This document shows, one piece after another, positions 58,054 to 64,000 of a stretch of DNA of 64,000 nt. The stretch comes from Cylicocyclus nassatus (lineage: Eukaryota > Nematoda > Chromadorea > Rhabditida > Strongylidae), in assembly GCA_958299035.1 (NCBI GenBank), contig CATQJL010000001.1, positions 24,580,653 through 24,644,652 on the forward strand, read 5' to 3'. The notes under the pieces were generated by a model, which ran no database searches, was not told the DNA's origin, and saw only the letters and a program-made list of their open reading frames with translations. How positions within the stretch are numbered: position 1 is the stretch's first letter; each line of letters opens with the position of its first letter. A program made the position numbers and the translations under genes.

Positions 58054-59197
58054 CTTTGTGATGGAAAAGCAAGTCACTGTCAATGAATGAGCATTTAACC
58101 GTGTGAATCGCATTTGAAATACATTGTGGAATGGGATAACAGCAATACTACCTCTTCACGAAGTGTGGGAATTGCGAGATAGAATAGAGACACTAGGTAA
58201 TAATTTGCGTAATATATCTTAGATGTCATAGACGTGATTGAAATAGCATCATTGATTAAAGACAGTACTTGACATAAAACATGCCAAATAACTTCAGCTC
58301 CCAAAATATGTGCATTATGACGTTTCAGTCGTCATGGTGCGACCTGGAAAACGACTAATCGAGAACTGGTACTCTTCAGTTGAGTTCCCAGTAGTTTCCC
58401 TACTTTCACACGTTTGAAGTGTCATATAAACCAGAAAATTCGCTATATTATCATAAAATCGCATCATAGCACACATTTCACATACGCATCACATTTTTAA
58501 TACCCAAAGACATTCGAATGTCAAATGCGTAATAGCTATGTGCCCAGAAGGCAGCTTTGCACTACAGTATGCTACAGCTTTGCCTGCCACTACGGATCGC
58601 GCACTTGGGGCAAGACCCGGCACAAGTTCGTTTCGAGGGTTTCTGAAAACAAAGTCTCCTTTTACTTTCAGAAGTTCTACAAAATTCCCTTTGAACTACC
58701 GACTTAGGAGAAGATGAAAACAAGAAAAGTTGCTTGTCTCAAAGAAGGAAACGTGAGATAAGAGCCTTCGGTTTGCGTAACTGCATCCTGCCATCTTCGG
58801 AGTTAACATGAGTTTTACCGCTTGCATTTGACTATGAGGAAGAAATGCTCGTTCAAAACACGATAAGCTTTCATTTTCTTAGATGTAAGTAAACCAATTG
58901 ATGAATCGATTCAAGGACGTGGTAGATTGCTGCAAAAACAGCCTATGTTTTCCTCCGCTGTTGAAAATATATGTGTGCAAAGTTTCAGCATTATGAGTGC
59001 GACGGTGCCGTCTTCGGGTCACATATATGACACACACATGCACAATTTTTCTGCTTTGTATATAGAAAGATTTACAAGTGTAGACAAGCTACTTGCACAT
59101 TTTTAGAACTCATGTGATTAAGTTGCAAAAACTTGGCGACCCATCCTGGATGGGTATGCCTTCTACAGTCTGTCACTGATACATGATACGTATCTCA
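58054..59197. other. Intergenic, no feature recognised
   Basis: AT-rich between the 84-bp repeat array and the CG-rich 1.4-kb element. Only short frames. Confidence 0.55.
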
Positions 59198-60600
59198 GAC
59201 AATCGCCGGGGGCAGGCGGTCCGCAAACTAGCGCTTTTCTGCAAGCGGTCAACAGAATTTTGGGGCGTGGCCAAACCTGCATATCCTGCCAGCGGGCAGC
59301 AATGCAGCATTTTCTGCAAGGGCTCGGCAATTAATTTCTTTCAGCGAGCGCTGGCCAAACTTTCAGCGAGCGCTCGGACTCTTTTTAAGCAGTTTCGGGT
59401 ATACGCCGGGCACAGGTAAGACTCTGGCCCGTAGTAAAGCCCCTCTCAGCTCAGATGATCTGCGCTGACCCCCTCAGAAGAGATCCGTAAGCTGATCTTA
59501 CGGTCCCCCTTGCTCCAGTGCATTAAGAATGGGCGATGAGCTGACAGCCAAGGGGCCGGTCAGCTGCCGCAATGAGCTGCGCTGCCTGCCCTAAGCTAAG
59601 CCGTCGTCGTCGGCCTGGCTTACGGATAGAGTGTCTGCAAGGAGACGCAGACACAAATCCCGTAAGTTGCTCGTCAGTAACTTACGGAAACGTCAGCTGG
59701 CTGATTCTGCGGACGACAGTGCCCGAAATTGCACAAATAGTGTGGCATACGGATGGAGATAATCAGTGAACAGCTGATCGCAGCAAAAATGGGGTATCAA
59801 GTACTTTCTACAAATTTCGTTGGGTTATGTCGATCAAATTTTCATACTTTTCAAAGGATGCTCAAAATAGAAATCAAGCTCTCTCTTTTTCTTCTAAAAA
59901 TCATGATTTTTTATGGGTGTTAAGGGTGTCATGTTTTTGTTAAAGCAGCAAAGACAGCGCCCACCATAGATTTTTTTGATAGTGGCTGCTATCAAAGATT
60001 GCCCGGCGATATACCAAAAATGCCGGCACCTGCCGGGCGCGAACCCTTTTGCCACCGCGTGTATTACACTAGCTTTAGCCATTTGACCAAACCTGCACAA
60101 TCTCCAGAGCTGCTTTTTTTAAGAACATGCAGTTTTCTATCATGCCTACAATTCGATCCGCATCCGGATCGATGGCTCGCTTGACACCGCGCTGAAACGC
60201 CGTAAGGCCAATCTAGGGCCGCCTCGGAGGAGATGTGCTGACGAGGAGTTTACTACGGGCCTCTAAGTGGCAGAGGTGTCACCGTTGGTTTAATTACTCA
60301 AGTATGAGGTACTTTCTCTCAGCGGAAAGTACCTGGGGACTGCGCGGTCCTCCACAAAGGACCGTGCGGCTCTCGAAATGTTTGCCTATTCTCGCGAAAA
60401 GTCCGCTAGAATAGGCAAAATGCGGCCACTGCGCCGCAGCTAATCTATAAGCACACCGCGATTGTTCTCCAAGCATTCGTCTAAATTTTCGTTAAAATTC
60501 TTCCATATATCTGCAAGCGGACCGCAAAAAATCAGCGAACTATTTTTACGGTGTCCGCCCGCCCATAAATTGCATGACCGCCTGCCCCCAACGATTATCT
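59198..60600. mobile_element. CG-rich 1.4-kb inverted-terminus element
   Basis: AGACAATCGCCGGGGGCAGG at the left is inverted at the right (GCCTGCCCCCAACGATTATCT), giving about 27 bp of terminal repeat. The interior is richer in C+G than its surroundings and has small palindromes (CCGTAAGCTGATCTTACGG near 59485; GTAAGTTGCTCGTCAGTAACTTAC near 59661). No coherent protein. Class unknown. Confidence 0.65.
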
Positions 60601-61554
60601 CACTTGTTATACCATCCGGCGTTCGTGTAAAGACAAAATTCTGGGTGGAGGTTCGCATCTCGCACTTTTTGCTCATCTCTCCTCCAAAAAGTTACAGCTA
60701 GCATTAAGAGCCTACAGCCTTTAGCTTATATTTTCACTAACATCACGCACACGTGCTAATTGGCGTTTTATCTTTCTTGTGAGCAACTCAAGGGGAAATG
60801 GAGATTTCCTAAGCCAAGTCTTGGCATAGATCGTCTGGAAGCAAGCTGAACTTAGTTTTTGGGACACACAGCAAAGAGGATATCGTTTTTACGGGGTCCG
60901 GAGCGAAGCCCCGAAAAAAAAATTGTGTATACGCATTACTAGCGAAGTTCCTGAAGGAAATTGCACATACAGTATGCAAGACAATTCAATAAACTTCCTA
61001 TAGTGCCAAAAGCGATCAAGTCAGGCACAAGCTTTGAAGACAGGTTATTATTGATAGACGTGCTCTATCGTGTCTTGCGAAAAGCGCGCGCGATTTGAAA
61101 GCAAAGCTAAAATTGACAATTTGCCCGTTTACAGCGTAGAAACAAGCATATGACAACAAATCTGAACTGTAGATATAGAATATTATTTACAGAAGAATCA
61201 TGTGAAGAATTTTGGAAACTTATGTGGAGTATTACCTTCCAAAATAAGTTTGTGTTCAAAGCGTATATTTTTCTGAGTTTACATAGTTTCGGATTTTTCT
61301 ATCAAGGGCGGATTTTCCGGTCAAAAGTCTATTCCTGAGCATGATAACAATTTGATATCATTGCCTTTCCTTTGTCTTTTGCTTTAATTTCTTCATAAAT
61401 CGTTTTGTTAGATGCCCGCTCCAGTGCCAAACTCTTACGCGTGCGTGGTATCCCGCTCCACTTTGAATTTTCATTCTTATCTCACGTTTTTTTTTCTTTC
61501 AGACTATGAATTTTCTTGTCTTCATCTTCTCCTAAGTCGGTAGGTCAAAGGGGA
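60601..61554. other. Intergenic
   Basis: AT-rich. Contains a small CG-rich hairpin-like motif (CGGGGTCCGGAGCGAAGCCCCG) at about 60892-60914 followed by poly-A. Nothing else recognised. Confidence 0.5.
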
Positions 61555-61906
61555 TTAAAGGCAGCGTCCAGGCAGATCTGGACCTATGGGGCTTTTACGT
61601 GGAAAGTACTTTTGGGGCCCTAACTAAGGCACTGCCCAAGCAGCAGCTCAGGTAGTGCTCTAATGGCTGAGATATTCCCCTCGAAACTGGCCCCCGCGAA
61701 CGTATTCGCATGGATTCATGGCAGTTTCGCGCCAGGATCCACGCTTTGCGCCATGAATCCATGCGAAACAACAGTTTCGAGGAGAATATCTCAGGCGTTA
61801 GGGCACTACCTGAGCTGCCGATTGGGCAGTGGCTTAGCTAGGGGCCCAAAATTACTTTCCACGTAAAATCCCCATAGGTCCAGACTTGCCTGGACGCTGC
61901 CTTTAA
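61555..61906. mobile_element. TTAA-ended, almost fully palindromic transposon (T2-f)
   Basis: Left end TTAAAGGCAGCGTCCAGGCA; the right end is its inverse. Pairing continues through most of the 350-bp element: CCTATGGGG with CCCCATAGG, GAGATATTCCCCTCGAAACT with AGTTTCGAGGAGAATATCTC, and CGCATGGATTCATGG with CCATGAATCCATGCG. This is a full-length hairpin of MITE type. Confidence 0.85.
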
Positions 61907-62071
61907 AATTTCTGAAAAGGGAGATGTATGAAAATATATCTAACATTGTTAGAGAGGGGAGAGGGCTTAAGCTTTGTAGTACAAAACTCCTCACTCACTT
62001 GCGTATTTTCAGGAAAACTGACTATTTTTTTGACTCTTGCCTTTGAAGGCACGGAGCCTGGGATGAACTCA

Positions 62072-62529
62072 CAAGGGAACCGCGTTGAGTCGAAGTGGCC
62101 TTTCCAAATGAGACCCATACTGCTTTGAAGAGTATTAAGCGGTGATTCCAAATCAGCTTTCCAAATCTGCCAAGCGCTTCTGGAGTTATGACCGTTTTTC
62201 GGAACGAAAAATGAATGAGAATTTAGGTAAAATTGATTGTTACAATCTTTCCAGCGCTCAGATAAAGTAATGCTAAGTATTAGCATATAAAATAAAATGT
62301 ATCCATTGCATAAACAGCTCTGATACTCGACATTGGACCATTTGAGCAAATTTGGGCAATTTTGCTTCAGTTTTGCGTTCAATTTTTTGACCCGAAAAAC
62401 GAGCATAACTCGGCGTCCAGAGGCGCTTGGCAGATTTGGAAAGCAGATTTGGAATCATCGATTAATGCTCTTCAAAGCAGTATGGGTCTCATCCGGAAAG
62501 GCCACTTCGACTCGACACGGTTCCCTTGT
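62072..62529. mobile_element. ACAAGGGAA-ended inverted-repeat element (F4-b)
   Basis: Left ACAAGGGAACCGCGTTGAGTC, right inverted to CCCTTGT. Arms of about 135 bp contain GTCGAAGTGGCC and GATTCCAAATC motifs. The 200-bp spacer is AT-rich. Long minus-strand frames here are inside the element. Confidence 0.82.
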
Positions 62530-64000
62530 CAGATACCATACCAAGTTTCCAAAACAGTGTTTTTGATATCCAATCACGGCCTAACGTTTCGAAGCCTTCG
62601 TCTTCCTCAGAGGCTTGAAAGTGGTTCAAAACGTCATCCGTGACTCCAAGCCACCAAACACCTCCGTTAGTCCGGCTAGTTCTCAACCTTCGCTCAGCTT
62701 GCCTACTATAAAAATGTAGGACAGAAGATGAGCGCACCGAAATACCACCGCTATATATGGTATTCCGCGTTGCTCGGAACACTTGAAGAATACATACGAT
62801 GTCTAGGTTCAAAGAAAGCGAAACATGGAAACTGTTTCTGAGAACTCGGTATGGTATTTGAAAGCATGCTGAAAAGTGTTTAGAAAAACAATCTAGAGAA
62901 ACTTTTTACTAATAAATGCATTACTTATGAGAGAACTAATGGCTTTTCAAAGAGGGGGCTTTCGAGGTGCCTTTGGTATTGCCGAGGATTTGTAGATTAC
63001 ATACTTTATCACGCTCTCAAAGATTATTTCAAAAAATAATGGTAATCCAAAATTACCCTTTGAAAACGAGCATAATTTTTGAAGCACCTCATTCACGGTT
63101 TGAATTTATAAGTACTGGTAAATGGTGAACAGATATGCTTGAATACTGTGGCGCAACATATCTTTATTTCAAGGTAAAGGGAAGTGGACCAATCCCCAAG
63201 AAAAACATGAAACATCAACAAAAAGCATTTATGTAAATAAGACAAGTTTGTTTTATCGTTTTTTTCACAAACTGCGAATACGAATATTCCTGCATAATTC
63301 AAGCAGCATTCCCTATCACGACAGAACCAACTTTTACATAAAATGCTGGCTGTTCCTCTGTGCCAATTGCTTGGAAGAACTAGGCAAACGGAAAATGTGC
63401 TACAAAACGACGACAGCGCATTAGCGAAGGATTTTACGGAAACATCGTCCATGTTTGACAATCAACAATCAAACATCGCAACAACCTCAGCTGCTAGCGT
63501 ATGCCGGAAAACGACGTTTGCCCAGGATTGGCTGTTTAGATTTCTAAAACTGTGACCTATCAACTTAGTCAGTACTAAATTGTATGTTTCTGTCTTGCCC
63601 ATCTTGTGATTTTACCTCTTGATGAGAGTGTTTTGTCGAATTTTGTGAAGCAACTTCATCAATCGTACAAAAGTTTGAGAGCCTCATCCTCACAATGTAG
63701 GAGCACTTTTCGTCATGTATAAAATTCTTAGGTCGTAACAAAAATTTTATTCCACTTTCCTCGCCTTTCAGAAACTTTGACCGAGTCTTTTTAGTCCGCA
63801 GCTCTTTTGAAATCTGTAGGTTATTTTTTGCTAGAATTTTGAGGTTTACTTGGGAACCACTGATGAGGAGCAACAAATAAGGTACTCGGTATAGTTCTTA
63901 GCCCCAAAACCGGATAGTGTTGAAACTAAAAACAAAAAATAGTTGCGTGCTTTTTGGATATTTTTGGTGATTTTTATGCTAAATACTCACACTTTTACTT
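62530..64000. other. Window end, no gene recognised
   Basis: AT-rich with frames of up to 122 codons (63093-63461 minus). A short minus stretch near 63.3-63.4 kb reads protein-like after a TTTGCCTAG acceptor but ends within 26 codons. A gene continuing beyond the window cannot be excluded. Confidence 0.45.

Noticed and set aside
61903..62406. 167-codon minus-strand frame
   Set aside because: It spans the 62-kb inverted-repeat element, has no domain and begins inside a transposon terminus.
63093..63461. 122-codon minus frame and nearby short exon-like segment
   Set aside because: No recognisable domain; the exon-like stretch ends after 26 codons and has no partner within the window.

Overview
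The window looks like nuclear DNA of a nematode, probably a rhabditid-type (clade V) worm. The evidence is a split gene for papilin (mig-6 type) with nematode-style splice sites (GTAAG donors, TTTCAG/TTCTAG acceptors), a few introns of about 48-51 bp, a short secreted ShKT-domain gene, and many Tc1/mariner-type and other hairpin DNA transposons. The species cannot be fixed from the sequence.

The left 27 kb is dominated by one minus-strand gene, a papilin orthologue. I traced it exon by exon with matching splice phases from the ATG at 26866 to the stop at 5128: 48 coding exons (49 if a 51-nt in-frame intron in the last exon is removed) and about 2,110-2,127 residues. Domain order is signal peptide, basic cleavage-like site, seven thrombospondin type-1 repeats with an ADAMTS-like cysteine-rich/spacer region after the first, eleven lagrin (GCCPDG-type) repeats, ten Kunitz domains broken by low-complexity linkers, one Ig domain and a C-terminal PLAC-like motif. 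A stop codon just past the exon 37 donor plus an intronic AATAAA suggests a short isoform ending after Kunitz 6. At least eight mobile elements sit in its introns.

The right 37 kb is gene-poor. The only well supported gene is a secreted protein with two ShKT domains (54377-54993, minus). A second small secreted or membrane protein (49537-50179, minus) is tentative. The rest is mostly intergenic and full of non-autonomous DNA transposons and inverted repeats: a family with TTAA ends and AAGGCA termini, a fold-back family starting TACCCTTTGATTCAA, mariner-like elements starting TTAGG at TA sites, a Tc1-like element with about 500-bp terminal repeats and a nested Harbinger-like hairpin, a family of ACAAGGGAA-ended inverted repeats, two tRNA-like (SINE-type) segments, an inverted CG-rich satellite, an 84-bp triplicated repeat, and a 1.4-kb CG-rich element. 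No bacterial-type genes, rRNA, CRISPR or intact transposase were seen.
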